From positions 806,001-870,000 of the forward strand of contig JAUIRK010000894.1 in the NCBI GenBank assembly GCA_030549495.1: a stretch of 64,000 nucleotides of DNA. Reading direction: 5' to 3'. Position numbers and translations under genes: made by a program. Shown here one piece after another: positions 13,225-25,485 of the stretch; position 1 is the first letter of the stretch; each line of letters opens with the position of its first letter. This DNA is from Nectonema munidae (Eukaryota > Nematomorpha > Nectonematoida > Nectonematidae). The notes under the pieces were generated by a model. It had not been told where the DNA came from and made no database searches. It saw only the letters and a program-made list of their open reading frames with translations.

Positions 13225-13803
13225 ATAATCGTTGAAAAAGTCCATACTTTTGGGTGGATTTGCCATAGAAAACGGGATGTTTATTGTCACATCATCAGCA
13301 AAACAATAAAACTTCAGCGAGCTAAGATAGAACCCCGAAGAACCCCCATATTAATGGTAGAAATGTTAGACTTTAATTTATTCAAAGTTACATACTGCTG
13401 ACGATTAAGCAAATAAGATTTGATTAAAAGCAAGGAATTTCTTTGCACTCCATAGAGAGACAGTTTATCAAATAAAATTTGGTGAAAGATTATCAAAAGC
13501 TTTACTAAAATTTAAGAACAGTGAAAGCATTCCTTCATTGGACTCAAGAGTATTCAAAATGTTATCTATATAATGTGTAAGTAGTGACGGGGTGTTGTAA
13601 TTCTTACGAAAACCGAACTGAAGAGGATAAAATATATTATTAGAAATTAAAGTATGATTGCAATTGAATATTAAGTAGCTTTTCAAAAATTTTACACAGA
13701 ACCGGAATAATTGATATCGGAGATAGTTATTAATGTCTTCTTTGGCGCCTTTTTTAAAAATAGGGTGTACAGCACTGAGTTTAAAATCCACCGGAAAAAA
13801 CAC
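13225..13803 (-). mobile_element. LINE reverse-transcriptase fragment
   Basis: On the minus strand: FPVDFKLSAVHPIFKKGA, a KEDINNY stretch, QFGFRKNYNT, LFLNFSKAFD, then LYGVQRNSLLLIKSYLLNRQ and a GVLRGSIL box. A frame shift is followed by the catalytic FADD at 13302-13291. These are RT fingers and palm in the right order. The F-SKAFD style is that of a jockey/CR1/Daphne-like LINE and differs from the LINE at 1-3430. Truncated on both sides. It separates X0 from the finger-exon unit Z1. Confidence 0.75.
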
Positions 13804-13825
13804 AATATTTTAAACAAATATTATA

Positions 13826-15045
13826 TTTTTATCTTTGCTGGCATGCATCTAGCATTATTATCTTGCAAAAATTACTCATAATAAAAAGTATGAAATTTGC
13901 TTTTATGCAACTTTTTGTCTCCAAAGTTTGTCTGGTGGTTTCGCGTAGTGATAAAAATCACTGGTATCAATAAGGGCATCTGACGAAAAATTTCAAATGG
14001 CTTTGCTAAAATACAACATAATGTATACTGTGCGATTATATTGGTAAAACGGTTTAAGCGCAGATAAACATGACGACTTACAAATGTGGGATAAAATGTG
14101 TTACATAGGAGTGATAAAATATAGATTTGCTAGAGGGAAAGTGAGCTCAATAACATATAAGGGAAAGTAAATTGATAGGAGAAATTTTGATATAATGTGT
14201 TTTCTGAAAACTATAGTTAAAGTAGAGTTGATAAAGACATTGATAGTGAGGGAAATTAAAACAATAGAAGTGAAGAAAGCGGTTTATATACATTTTCATA
14301 GAAATTAAACTAATACAAGATTTTGAATTTACTTATTTATAAAAATAAAATATAGAGTATAATTTAGATTGAAAAACTCAAAATAGTTACCTCCTAGGGC
14401 TTATCTCCAGTGTGAGTTCTAACATGATAAATTAAATTGCTTTTTTTAGAAAATCTTTTTCCACAAGTTTGGCACTAAAAGAGATGACAAAATAGAGTGT
14501 CGACATATTACTTTAGAAAAAATAAGACAAAAAACATGAATAAATTTTTATCTCTAAGTTTTTCAGTAAGTATTTAAAAAAAATAAAAGCAAAACAAAAA
14601 TGAAAAAATTATACCTAAAAACAAAAAGTAAAAAATATAAAATTTCTTTAAAGACAGAAATTAAAAATAAAAAAAGTTTAATTAAAAACTATAAATCATC
14701 AAAAACAACTTGCTAATTATTTGTTTAATTTATGTGCAATTTCATTTAATTATAATTAATTTATAAAAAATCTTTTTGTCTAGTCTATGAGCTAGAGAAC
14801 CGATCTATTGCCAAGTAAGTTTACCTTTGAATTAAGACACTTTATATATAGCACCAATTACAAAATATGTCAAATCACTACTCATAAAAATATTGAGATT
14901 GAAACAATATGACCAAATTACTTATAATATATTTTCATTATAATAACCAAATAAAAGCACTATTAGTATATGAGAATATTTTGTAAAACATATGGATAAT
15001 TGATAGAATATGTAAGGAAAATTTATATATCGGAAATCTAAAAAT
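13826..15045. repeat. finger-exon unit Z1
   Basis: About 1.2 kb of intron-like sequence around finger exon 1. Its 5' (low-coordinate) part, with GGTTTCGCGTAGTGATAAAA and ATCACTGGTATCAATAAG, recurs at 39905-40079. The whole unit is homologous to 22010-24860 and 43490-48350 once their inserted elements are removed. A more diverged relative lies at 27910-28260. The match ends where the hAT at 15050 begins. Confidence 0.75.
14391..14474 (-). CDS. single C2H2 zinc-finger exon 1 (terminal stop)
   Basis: An 84-bp exon encoding one complete C2H2 finger: CQTCGKRFS, then KKSNLIYH (helix positions -1 to 7), then VRTHTGDKP. Spacing is C-x2-C-x12-H-x3-H. The acceptor is CTCTTTTAG|TGCC and the donor GGAG|GTAAC; both ends are phase 0, so the exon would begin exactly at the first zinc cysteine. 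The codon that is Tyr (TAT) in the other two copies is TAG here (14394-14396). Inclusion of this exon would therefore end the protein after TGDKP, three bases before the donor. As the most downstream finger in the minus-strand order it could be a natural last coding exon, or a decayed copy. Contact residues are K, S, N and Y at -1, 2, 3 and 6. C2H2 fingers bind DNA; the target here is unknown. Confidence 0.75.
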
Positions 15046-15049
15046 TTTA

Positions 15050-17165
15050 AAATCTGGAGATTTTCAGCGTAATATGGAAAAAACCAGGAGAAATGAATTG
15101 TTTTGCATAGTTATTGTTCAAAAAACAAATATTATCATGTGTATTTGACTTTTTTGAATTGACACAAAATAGCGATATTATTATAATTAAAGTTACAAAA
15201 AGTATTTTTTGAAGAAGAAATAAACTAATATGAATACTGACATTTTTCAGTGTTGTATATTACAGTTGCTTTTTTTGAAAGTTTAAGTAATTCTTCATCT
15301 GTTCTCCAATCATAACAATTATTTTCTTTTTCTGGGTTATTTGCTTTCATAGTCAAAATGCTTGACAGCGTACCATCTAACTTCAAAGAAGATCCGGTAT
15401 CTGTTTTATTTTTCTTTCTAATGCTAAATAGTCTCTCACGACTTGCATTACTATGTAAGATACTTTTTATAAAAATTTGGGTCGAATACTTTTCAAGAAA
15501 AAATTCAACTTGAGACATTCACTTTTGTCCCTTTGAACAACGTCAACCTATGAACTGTTGAGTACAACTTTGTCTTCAAGTGAAATTTTTTTTTGAATAT
15601 ACAAAAGCGCTTCTTTATCATAAACTTGAGTAGCTTGAATGAATTTATTATAGTTTTCTTCTGTTATTTTTCCAGAATTTAGCAATTTGTTTAACTTAAA
15701 TTTTGTTAATCCACCAAGAAAAATTGTTTTAGGCTCTATAAAAACAGAAGTATCAGACAAATTGAAGTTCAATACAGAATTGATGCTTTTTAAAGTCGTT
15801 TTTCTATAGAAGATTTAAGTAAATGTAGTGAAGGTTCTTCTCGTTGAAGAAGTAAATTAAAATTGGTAAATAAACTAATTGTTGACTGCATGAAGAACAA
15901 AGCAGGTTCCAGCAACGGATTGTCAAACCATGATGTTAGTCTTTGTTGAAAGATTCACTTAAAAAGTATGATCTCAAGCTTGGAAAGTTTTTAAGACTTT
16001 CTGTGCATTTTTCTAAAGAAATCCATCTTATCCGGAGGTGCTTCAAAACAGAACGATATTCTTGGTTACAAAATTCAAAGTATTCTAAAAGCTTCCCTTT
16101 TCGTTTAGTGCTTCTATCAAACCAGTAATAACAGTCTACACAAAGATCTTCTAAGTTGAATCCAATATATTCGCTGAAAGCATCATTAGCGTGACTTGCA
16201 GCAATGTGAGCCAAATGGCATGGACAACCGCCTACAAAAATACTTTCATTTTTCTCTAAAAATCTTGAAGCCATTGAATTCCATTTTCTAATTATTACGT
16301 TTGCGTTATCAACACCCAAACCAGTACAATTATGCCAAGGCTTTTTACAATTATGCCATCTGATTTAAAAGCATTGTCAATCTGCTCAAAAATTTTGAAA
16401 GCCTTTCCTGCATTCTTTCCTTCAGTTGAACACATTCTGTAGAAATTGTTTGATATTTTCTGAAGTGGCTATGGGCAAATTATGCTGAACTAAAAAGTTT
16501 GTTACCATAATGTTGTCAAGACGTTTTTATAGAATCACTTTCCGTATTCTCAACGATTAGTAAAGGAAAGCTTTTTTGAGTTTTCCAAGAAGATTGGGCT
16601 TGTTGATGCGATTGCGTGCTACAGTGTTCTTTCACATCTTTCAGACCCTGATGACCGCAACTTAACTGTTTTCCCTTTCATAGGGTAAGTCACTTTCCAT
16701 TCATTTTTAAAGGATACTTTGTATTTTAAAGAACCAGAAAATTTCTTTTCAGATGCGTGAAGAATGTTAGAGTTACTTTCTAAATTAGAATCATGCTCTA
16801 CAGTAGATTCATCTTTTTGTCTTATTTTAGATTTTCTTTTAGACTTCTTTTAGATTAAAGTTCGACTATAAAAATCTAAGAAAATACAGAAAATGTTCAA
16901 TTAATAAATTTATTGATCTATTAACAACTTTTAGTGCAAAACTTTTTTAAATATTAATGAAAAATGTTATTTTTAAATGAAAATACCAGCATTCAATAGC
17001 ATAAAGAAAATAATAAATATTTAGAAAATTATATTCAAACTAAAATTTTTGTTTTTCACTTGATCCAAGATTGAAACTTAAAAATCGGGAGATTAAAACT
17101 AAAAAACTGGAGATCGGGAGATATTAAGCAAAACCTGGAGTCTCCCGGGTATACCGGGAGACTTG
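15050..17165 (-). mobile_element. decayed hAT transposon (DUF4371/ZBED-like)
   Basis: Minus-strand transposase pieces. The 16319-15936 frame has VGGCPCHLAHIAASHA, LEDLCVDCYYWFDRSTKRK and a LKHLRIRWISLEKC motif, typical of the hAT catalytic insertion region. The 15772-15548 and 15518-15225 frames give the following C-terminal parts, ending in an ASRERLFS stretch. Degraded N-terminal sequence extends to about 16860. The right flank is rich in CTCCCGGTATACCCGGGAG palindromes (17135-17165), probably the terminal region. The left end (TCTGGAGATTTTCAGC) is not a clear match, so that end may be lost. Multiple breaks; inactive. Confidence 0.65.
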
Positions 17166-17346
17166 ACAGGTCTCAATTCCACTTTTCTTTATCAACACAT
17201 CGTTGGCAATCCTATCTTTCAGCGTCTTTCCCCGCACATCATTCTAATCATTCTCATCTCAGTTGTTTGTAGCCTTCTCGTGTCAGCCTTCTTCATCACC
17301 CAGCATTCAGAACCGTAACAAATCGTTCTTCTAACGCACACTTTAT

Positions 17347-19556
17347 CACTAGAACGACCAAGCAGTCATTTTGACTGCTTTCGTTCAGTAAAATATATTT
17401 TTTCAGAAAAATTTTAAACACTACAAGAAGATATTTTTTTTATTTGTGTCTTTTAACGTTTTAATTTATAAATTAAAACTTTTTTCTTGATATTTCCAAA
17501 AAAAAGTTTCTATTTGAAAAAAAAACAAAAAGAGACCAAGCAGTCATTTTGACTGTTTTTGTTAAGTAATAATAATTTTTTTTTGAAAAATTTTAAACAC
17601 TAAAACAAAATTTTGTCTATTTGTGTTAAACGTTTTAATTTATAAATTTAAACTTTTTTTTATGATATTTCTATTTTTTTTTATTTTTGAAAAAAATACA
17701 AAATAACTTTTTTCATTCACATTCAACTCCAATTTTTATTCTAGATATTTTAATAAAAATGGATAAGCTAAATTTAAACTTGGACGGTTTAGAAAGTAGT
17801 TGTGAAAGTCAATTATCATCCACGGAAGAAAATGAAAATATATTTGATATAATTTCAAAGAGAGGTCGTATTGATCCAAGTGATTCATCTTCAGATGAAA
17901 GTGTAATGGAACTTGAAGATGATAATTGTTTGCGAAATACTAATGAAGTTTTTTTTACGGATGCTTATGAATGGTTACAAATAAATGTGAACGAAATGGC
18001 AAAGAAAAAATCGATCCAAAATATTGTTCGAAAGCAACAAGGTGCATCCTCATTTGCTAAACGTTTTACATTTAAGGACAGTTTCACATCAAGTTGGGAA
18101 ATTTTTTTTGACAAGAAGATCACAAAAATTATTTTAAATTGCACTTTAATTCAAGGAAAAATTTTATTTGGTGAGAATTGGGATTTCTCTTTTGAAGATC
18201 TTGAAAAGTTTATAGGATTATTTTATGCAAGAGGAATACTCGCTCCTAAGCATGCTTCGATTTCAGACCTATGGTCTAAAAAATGGGGTATTTTCATATT
18301 TAAAAATACAGTGAGTAGAAAAAAATTTAAAGAAATACTTCGAGCTTTAAAGTTTGATATAAAGTCTACACGAATTTCTAGGCTTGTTAACAATAAACTA
18401 GCCTCAATTTCAGAAATTTTTAATATTTTCATTGAAAACTGTAAATGTGTTTATAATCCTTCTCCAAATCTTTGTGTTCATGAACAGTTGCTTCCTTCAA
18501 AAACCAGATGTCCTATAAGACAATATATGTCTAATAAACCAGACAAGTTTGGAATTAAATTTTGGTTATTAGTAGATGTGGACTCAAAGTTTGTTTTAAA
18601 TGCCTTTATTTATACTGGTAAAGATGACGAAAGAAGAAAAGGCGAAACACTTGGGGAAAGAGTTGTTCTTCAACTAATGAAACATTTTTTTAACCAGGGT
18701 TATATAGTTACAACAGATAATTTTTTTACAATTAAACTTGCTAAAACTTTGAAAGATCAAAAAACAAGTATCATTGGCACGATAAAGAGTTCAAGAAAAG
18801 GAGTACCTCAAGCATGCAAAGACTTAGTTTTTGATAAAACTGCAAGTATTTCCACCATAAAAGTTTTTAAAGAAAAACAAATTCATTGTACATAAACTTC
18901 TTTAAAAGTTAAAAAAAACAAATGTGTCAACATACTTAGTACTTTGCACGAAAGTGTATCCATCGACTCAAATGATAAGCCTGAAACAATAAACTTTTAC
19001 AATAATACAAAGTACGGTGTTGACATTTTTGATAAAATGGCGAAACAATACAGTGTTAAAGCTGGGTCTAGGAGATGGCATGTGCATGTTTTCTGTAATA
19101 TGCTCGATATAGCTGCAATTAATGCTTGGGTGATATATAAAGACGTTCTTAATTCGAAAATAACAAGGAAAAAATACATACAAGGCTTAGCAACAGAACT
19201 TACAAAAAATATGATAAAAGAAAGTGATGAAGAAATAGAAGAAGACAGAGAAGAAACAAAAGAAGAAAGAAAGCAATGTCAAATAAAATTATGTAAACAT
19301 AATAAAACCAAAAATAAATGTATTAGATGCAAAAAATATGTTTGTGGCAAGTGTACTGGAAGTGTGATTAAAAGAAATATATGTAAAAAGTGTCAAAAAT
19401 AAACTTTTAAACTTAAAAATTTGTTATAATTATAAAATATATTTTCTAAAATTATCATATATGTATTTTAATTCAGGAAAAAACTTGGCAATATTCAAGC
19501 AGTCAAAAAGACTGCTTGGTCCTTCTAGGTGGGAAAAAAATTTGGTCTTTCTAGTG
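17347..19556 (+). mobile_element. piggyBac-like element with nearly whole transposase
   Basis: Terminal repeats begin CACTAGAACGACCAAGCAG on the left; the right end shows two nested versions (CACCTAGAAGGACC and CACTAGAAAGACC, reverse complement). TTAA follows the right end; the left flank is TTTAT, probably a mutated TTAA. Subterminal palindromes GCAGTC-N-GACTGC occur at about 17358 and 17538 on the left and 19499 on the right. The left subterminal 175 bp is tandemly duplicated (17353-17525 and 17532-17690). The matching site in copy B (about 41040) is empty, so the insertion followed the segmental duplication. Confidence 0.85.
17759..19402 (+). pseudogene. piggyBac transposase with one in-frame stop
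   Basis: Cut-and-paste transposase of the DDE_Tnp_1_7 family, about 547 codons from the ATG at 17759, which is the usual family length. An acidic Ser-rich N-terminus is followed by the DDD core. The three catalytic Asp contexts are all present: LLVDVDSKFVLNAFIYTGK, VTTDNFFTIKLAK, and YGVDIFDKMAKQYS. The C-terminus has the expected Cys-rich binding domain (CKHNKTKNKCIRCKK, CGKCTG, CKKCQK). A TAA at 18893-18895 lies in the same frame and is the only lesion I see; sequence after it continues uninterrupted. I chose 17759 because the frame upstream (from 17687) is low-complexity and lacks an ATG of similar quality. Probably recently inactivated, or an assembly or sequencing error. Confidence 0.85.
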
Positions 19557-20010
19557 TTAAATACAGTCTTGCTTTTAGTTCGTCAGATAAAAAATTTCCA
19601 CACAGTAAGCAGGATAATTCCTTGAACTTTTTCCAACCTAGGCGTATTCGCGCTCTTACGCTACTAGAAACATCACTATTGCAATTGATCATATCGTCCA
19701 AATAACATAAATCATCAACAACATCGAACGTATCATCTCCTAATTTGAATTTTTCAACAAGAGTACTTACGCTCTCTCCATTTTTGCACTTTCTACAAAC
19801 AGCCACTAACTGCAGAAAGAGAGCCCTTTATAGAGGAACATCTTTTGTGAACCCACTTATTACAAGTCATACATAAAATGGCGTTTCATTACTCTCAGTC
19901 CACATAATGAACAGAAGTCGACACTAATCACTTCCATGACACCATTAGTTTTATCACTCACGATCATCACTTTGGTCTTTGCTACATTTATTTTGAATAA
20001 GTAAGGTCGT

Positions 20011-22010
20011 ATATCATACTTCAATAAGCTAAATCTATTCTACAGAATAGAATACTAGGCAAAACTGAACAATTAAGACCAGAGGTCAGCAACCTTTTTG
20101 TTCTAGAGCCATTTTCCACACCTATTTTCCAAAAAACCAGTCTAGAGCCACAAAAACTAAAAACTTACTAAGAAAAGAGGTGAGGATATCTTGAACCTTG
20201 ATGCAAAATTAAAATTAATTAATTATAAATGAAGTTTTTTTGTTATAATTTCAAAAATAAATGCGATTTTTTGTGAAGTTCACAGCATTTTTGTGTCAGG
20301 AGTATAAGATGTTTTCATTTTGAAACAAGGATTCAAAATTTCATCTGTGAGATGCGAGGTATAATAACATTATTTTTTGAAAATTTCCATTTAAAGTATG
20401 TTTTTTAGCATTTTATGATTTACACATTTAAATATATAATAAGGTCTGGCAAGTTGTCTCCTCGGAGGTCATACCAGACCTCTAATGTAAGTATCCTGTC
20501 AAATCAAATTTTGTTTAGATGGCGTTAAATTTGAAATTATTTTTTGTGATTTGATAAAACTTATTTTCTAATTTTTTTTCTTATAAAATCATACGATTAG
20601 AAATAAATGAAATTTTATCTTAAGTCAAAAATATTTCAAAATACAAAAAAAAATGTGACCTATTTTAGAATTATAGACCGAATCTCTGGTTTATAAAAAA
20701 AATAATGGGCCTTAAAAATTTTTTTCAAGTTGAAAATTACATATGGTTTTCATATAGAATTACATATTTTTTATTGAGGAAAAATACCTTATGTTCGAAA
20801 ATGGAGTAAAGAGCCATGATTCGTACTGCGAGGGTTAAAGATTTGCCATACCACAAATCCTCGTTTATATTTTGCATGATATTCAAAAAATTTTAATACA
20901 ATGAAATCAGAATAAGTAAATAATTACTTAAAATATCATAACTATCAAACAATATGTTCTGACCTGGATATGGTTTTACTATCTACATGTTGTATAGTAG
21001 AACGCATAACTTTATTGAAACTATACTGAAAAGTACAGTAAAACAGTAATTTTATGTAAGTTATGTAAAAATATTTTTACACTAACTTGTACAAAGAATA
21101 AAGTTCTTGCTGGTTAATTATGGGATGTAGGTTTCTAAGTAGAGAAAAGAAAGCTTTATAAGATAGAATGATGAAATATTTTTCAAGATTTAGTATTCTT
21201 AAAAATATTTGATGAATACGTTAAAAAATAGGTGCAAAATTTTGTAAAAAAAGTTTCTGAATAAAATATTCCAAAACGGAATACATTTTCAAATGTCAAA
21301 AAAGTAGGTATAAATATAGACTATTTTGATTAATTTTACATAAATATTTTACAAAATAATCATTTTTGTATTTTTTTACATTTTATGTAATCGGTAAGAC
21401 ATTTCACAAAAAAACATGTTTTGCACCTTCTCAATGATTTATCAAATCAATAAAGTGTTCTTGAATTAAAAAATTTTCTAAGGCCAGATTACTAATTGAG
21501 ATTATAAACTGGTTTTGATAAATTGAAAATTTTTGTAGATTAAGAAAATAAAGGAAATTTTTTGGCTATGATAGGCTACAGGGTTTTAATGTCATCCAGG
21601 ACATTTTCATCAATAAATATTTTCCAAAATTTAGAAAAAAATCCGTACATCTAAGAAGACGTTACAGTTATTATCGAACCTAACAATCAGAAAAGAATTA
21701 AATTATGGGCAAAAAATTAAACAATAGGTGGATTATAGTGAATTGAACATATTAGAAATATGGGAAGTTGAAATTACAAATGAATTTGCTAGAAATTATG
21801 CAAAAAAAAATGAAGTCAATTTTTTTTCAATAAAATTAACAATTATAGAACGATAGATATGATATGTGATAAAGTACATTGAGTTAAAAGAAATAATTAA
21901 AAAATTTCATATCATTTACGTGAAAGGTAGTAGTTGGAATAAAAATAAATTTGATTTCAAAATACACCTGAATAATAGGTTAATTTTTTGAATTATTAAG
22001 CCTGATGGTT
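20011..22010. repeat. repeat block V, copy A, with hAT-MITE-like start
   Basis: About 2 kb shared with 41486-43490. It includes CAGAGGTCAGCAACC at 20080 (CAGTGGTCAGCAACC at 41553), a typical hAT terminal start, though I could not find its partner end. It also has a GC-richer hairpin, AGGTCTGGCAAGTTG to CATACCAGACCT, at 20453-20492 (41933-41975). That hairpin and its flank match 59843-60060 in reverse orientation. The rest is AT-rich without coding signal. Confidence 0.55.
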
Positions 22011-22456
22011 TCGCACAGTAAAATAAAATCACTGGTATTAATAAGAGCATCTGATGAAAAATTCCAAATGTTTTGTAACTTTAATATGAAACAAAATACT
22101 TTGACAGAACACAGCACAACGTACAGCGTGCGTTTATATTAGTAACATGATAAGTGTAATAAAACAACGATTTACAAATGCGCGATAGAAATTTGTTACA
22201 TAGGAGTGATAAAATTAAGTAAAATATATATTTGCTAAAGGGAAAGTGAGCTCACAAACATATAAGGGTAAAGAAATTGATAGGAGAAATTTTGATATAA
22301 TGTGTTCTCTAAAAACTATATACAGTAAAACTTCTAATTAAAGGACATTGATGGGATTGAAAAAAATGTCCGTATATGAGAAGTGTCCTTACTACAGAAA
22401 TAAAAAAAAATATAAAAACTAAAATCTTTATTTAAATTTTTCAAACTAAATATGCG

Positions 22457-22906
22457 TTAATTCTTTCGAAAGTATGAAGTAATCGCAACTTGCTTAAGCT
22501 TTTTCAAGTTCGCTTGAATTGCTTTTTTGTTTAAACTATCTTCAAGAGAATTAATTTGTTCAAATTCTTTTGTGTAGTTGTTTTTCACGCAAAAAATTGA
22601 AATTTGTCTAACATACTTGAGAGCTTTTTTCATGTCAATTGTTTCTTCTATTTCAGGAGCTTGGTAATCATTTTCTTGATTGCAATCTTTTTCATCTAAA
22701 ATTCCGTTCGAATTTTCTAAAACTTCTTCAAACAGTTTTTCTTCCCAATTCTCTGATAGTTTTTCATGAACGGAGTCTTGGTTGTCAAGGCTAAGATATT
22801 CTTCTCTAGCTAAAACTGGTTCCTTTGCTTTTTCTTTTGTTAAAAATATAAGTTCGTCTAGTTCATCGCCAATTTCAGTTTGTTCAACTTCATTAAAACT
22901 ATTCAT
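22457..22906 (-). pseudogene. pogo transposase C-terminal tail with PCNA-binding motif
   Basis: An open minus-strand frame preceded in frame by CFKACGIKVN, which resembles the end of the DDE_1 domain of Tigger/pogo transposases. The body is acidic (GDELDELIFL, NWEEKLFEEVLE). It ends QVAITSYFRKN, a good match to the PCNA-interacting PIP box (Q-x-x-I-x-x-Y-F). Pogo transposase is known to bind PCNA through such a C-terminal motif. It is in a different frame from the N-terminal piece at 22938-23342 and no catalytic residues remain. The ATG at 22906 is internal to the original protein and probably not a native start. Confidence 0.75.
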
Positions 22907-22937
22907 ATTAACTTTTATGCCACAAGCCTTAAAGCAT

Positions 22938-23342
22938 TTAGCATTTAGTTATATTATTTCTTTTTCTGAATTTATCTAACCATCCTGTAGATGCTTTGAA
23001 GTCCAATATGTTTAGCTTTTCTGCTGTAGCTATAGCTTTTTCTTGAAGCATTGGACCAGAAACAGGTATGTGTAGTGATCTGCACTTTTTGAACCACTCC
23101 CAAACAAATTTTTCTAATTCTTCACTTTTTAAATTTGTGCAAACTCTTTTTCTACTAGAAAGCGTATTGTTTAGATATGCATTCTTGTATTCTTCTTTTC
23201 TTTTTATTGTTTGTTGTATTTGTGTTTTTCCGACTTTGAAATCTTCTGCTAACTTCCTATAGCTAGAATTTGTCTTTTCGTATGCAGAGATTATTTTTAT
23301 TTTTTCAGAAAGATTTAAATCTTTTCTTTTAATTTTAGACAT
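22938..23342 (-). pseudogene. pogo/CENP-B-type DNA-binding domain, truncated transposase
   Basis: 134 codons from a good start (MSKIKRKDLNLSEKIKII). It carries a CENP-B/psq N-terminal helix-turn-helix (SYRKLAEDFKVGKTQIQQ) followed by an HTH_Tnp_Tc5-type second domain (EKFVWEWFKKCRSLHIPVSG, then FKASTGWLDKFRKRNNI). These two domains bind the element's terminal repeats in this family. The frame stops immediately after the second domain because the catalytic part is deleted. What remains could still make a DNA-binding protein without transposase activity; expression is unknown. Confidence 0.8.
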
Positions 23343-23978
23343 TTTAAGTTGGATTTATTCGGGAAAAAAAAGTAAAATTCAATAAAAGACTTGGAAATAG
23401 TAATTTATTTTCACAAGTAGTAGAAAGAAAATATTAAAAGCTTTAAATGCAAATCAAATATTTTAAACAAACAAACAACGTACAAGCATATTTTAATCTG
23501 ACATAAATCTCATACAGACACAAACATATACACATAATGATATAGTAATGAAGTTGCTTTATCCGGACCAAGTATTGTTAGTTACACTTCAATAAAGATT
23601 ACTTTTGTCATCTGTTATCATTTAAAACAGTGCTGCCTTCTTGATTCTTCTATACGTTTCTAGTGTTCGTATTATATACATCATAAAAGCCCCAAACTTG
23701 TCCTTAAATCGGATTATAGAAGTGATCGCATTATAGAAAAATTTTATCAATAAAATGTATATGTTTTCTTTATATAAAAGCCCCCAACTTGTCCTTAAAT
23801 CGGATTATAGAAATAATCGCATTATAGAAAAATTTTATCAATAAAATGTATATGTTTTCTTTATTATATCAATATATTGTCCTCAATTCAGACGTGTACG
23901 GATTAGGGAGGTGTCCGCAGGAAGAAGTTTTACTGTAGTTAAAGTAAAGTTGATGAAGACATATGATATAGTTTATTA

Positions 23979-24206
<228 letters not shown>

Positions 24207-25485
24207 CTAAAAGAGATGACAAAATAGATTGTCGACATATTACTTTAAGAAAAATAAGAGAAAAAACACGAATAAATTTTTATCTCTAAGTTTTTCAGTT
24301 AGGTATTTTAAACAAAATAAAAGAAAACAAAATTAAAGGTTTATACCTATACAGAAAAACCAAGAAAAATAAAATTTAAAATTCTCTTTAAGGGCAGAAA
24401 TTAAAAATAATAAGAGAAAAATAAAAAAAACTAATAATTATGAAAAGCAAATAGCTAATTATTTGATTAGTTTATTTGCTATATCATTTCATCATAATTA
24501 TTTTATAAAAGATTTTTGTCTAGTCTATAGGTACTAGACATGGGTTTACTATACCAGACAAGTTTGCCTTTGGATACGAACAGTTTATATATAACACCAA
24601 TTACGAAAATATGTCAAATTTAATTTACAATTTAAATTTAATAGAAATGGTCATTTTTATATTAATCATAAAAATATTTAGATTAAAATAATTTGAACAA
24701 AATACTTATAATAAATTTCCATTATAATAAGCAAATAAAAGCACAGTTAGTATAAAATGCTTTGTAAAACATATCGATACATTGATAAAATATGTAAGGA
24801 AAAGATTTATATCGAAAATTTTAAAACTGGCATTAATACCCAATTCAATATCTAACAAATTTATTCCATATGCTAATCTCAAAGATATATTATTCTAAGC
24901 ATACCTATATATATCTCTTATATACTGTACAAAATAAAAAACGACATTTTAAACAGAATTCCTTCATTTTATTTCATATTTTTATCCATTTCTTCAATTT
25001 TAGAAATGGAAATCAGAGCACAGTCATAGAAGAAACAACAGACTCGAATGAAACTTATATTCGTTTTTCGAGTTTTGTTACAAGTGAATATCAAGTTGAT
25101 AAAAAAATAACTTCAACAGATCAAGTTGTTGTTTTTGTTAGCCCCTTGATTACACTATCTCATTATCAGTGTAATCAATCAGTTCATTAGAGAGAAAAAA
25201 AATTAAATTTCCTATAATGAGCTGAGGGAGTATTGCTACTACGAGTAAATACTGTCAGGGAAAATCAGGGAATTTTGTTACACTTTCGTAGCAGTAACGA
25301 TGAGTAAGTGTATTTTCAGCCAAACGTCACCGTTAGGTGCTGCTGACTAACAAATCAAGTTCAGTAAAGTTAGGAACATTTTGCTGATTAACGGAGAAGA
25401 ATTAAAAGGGAAAATATTAGAAAAACGATAATATCACCAAATAGACTTAAAGGTCTTACCTCTTGTGAAAAAGACAATTCACAAA

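Larger units (their letters stand above)
17166..20010 (-). mobile_element. LINE C-terminal tail, copy A, split by a piggyBac
   Basis: The 3' part of a LINE ORF2 on the minus strand, present at 20010-19557 and 17346-17166 on either side of the inserted piggyBac. It begins KINVAKTKVMIVS (RT thumb), passes through a Cys/His cluster (CSLC, then CNKWVHKRC after a frame change, then CRKCKNGES), and continues FDVVDDLCYLDDMINCN. The second piece has the CYGSECWVMKKADTRRLQ region (frame broken here). The intact arrangement is in copy B at 40595-41485. The end facing 17166 is cut off by the hAT. Confidence 0.7.
22323..23935 (-). mobile_element. pogo/Tigger-type element lacking its DDE core
   Basis: The ends are CAGTAAAACTTCT and AGAAGTTTTACTG, flanked by TA, as in Tc1/mariner-pogo elements. 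Inside, on the minus strand, are a complete N-terminal DNA-binding part (23342-22938) and a C-terminal tail (22906-22457), but the catalytic domain between them is missing. The break lies where AAATGC is repeated (AAATGCTAAATGC, around 22927-22940), consistent with a microhomology deletion. Two directly repeated about 90-bp stretches (CCCCAACTTGTCC, 23695 and 23780) lie near the 5' end. The equivalent sites in Z1 and copy B lack the element. Confidence 0.85.
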
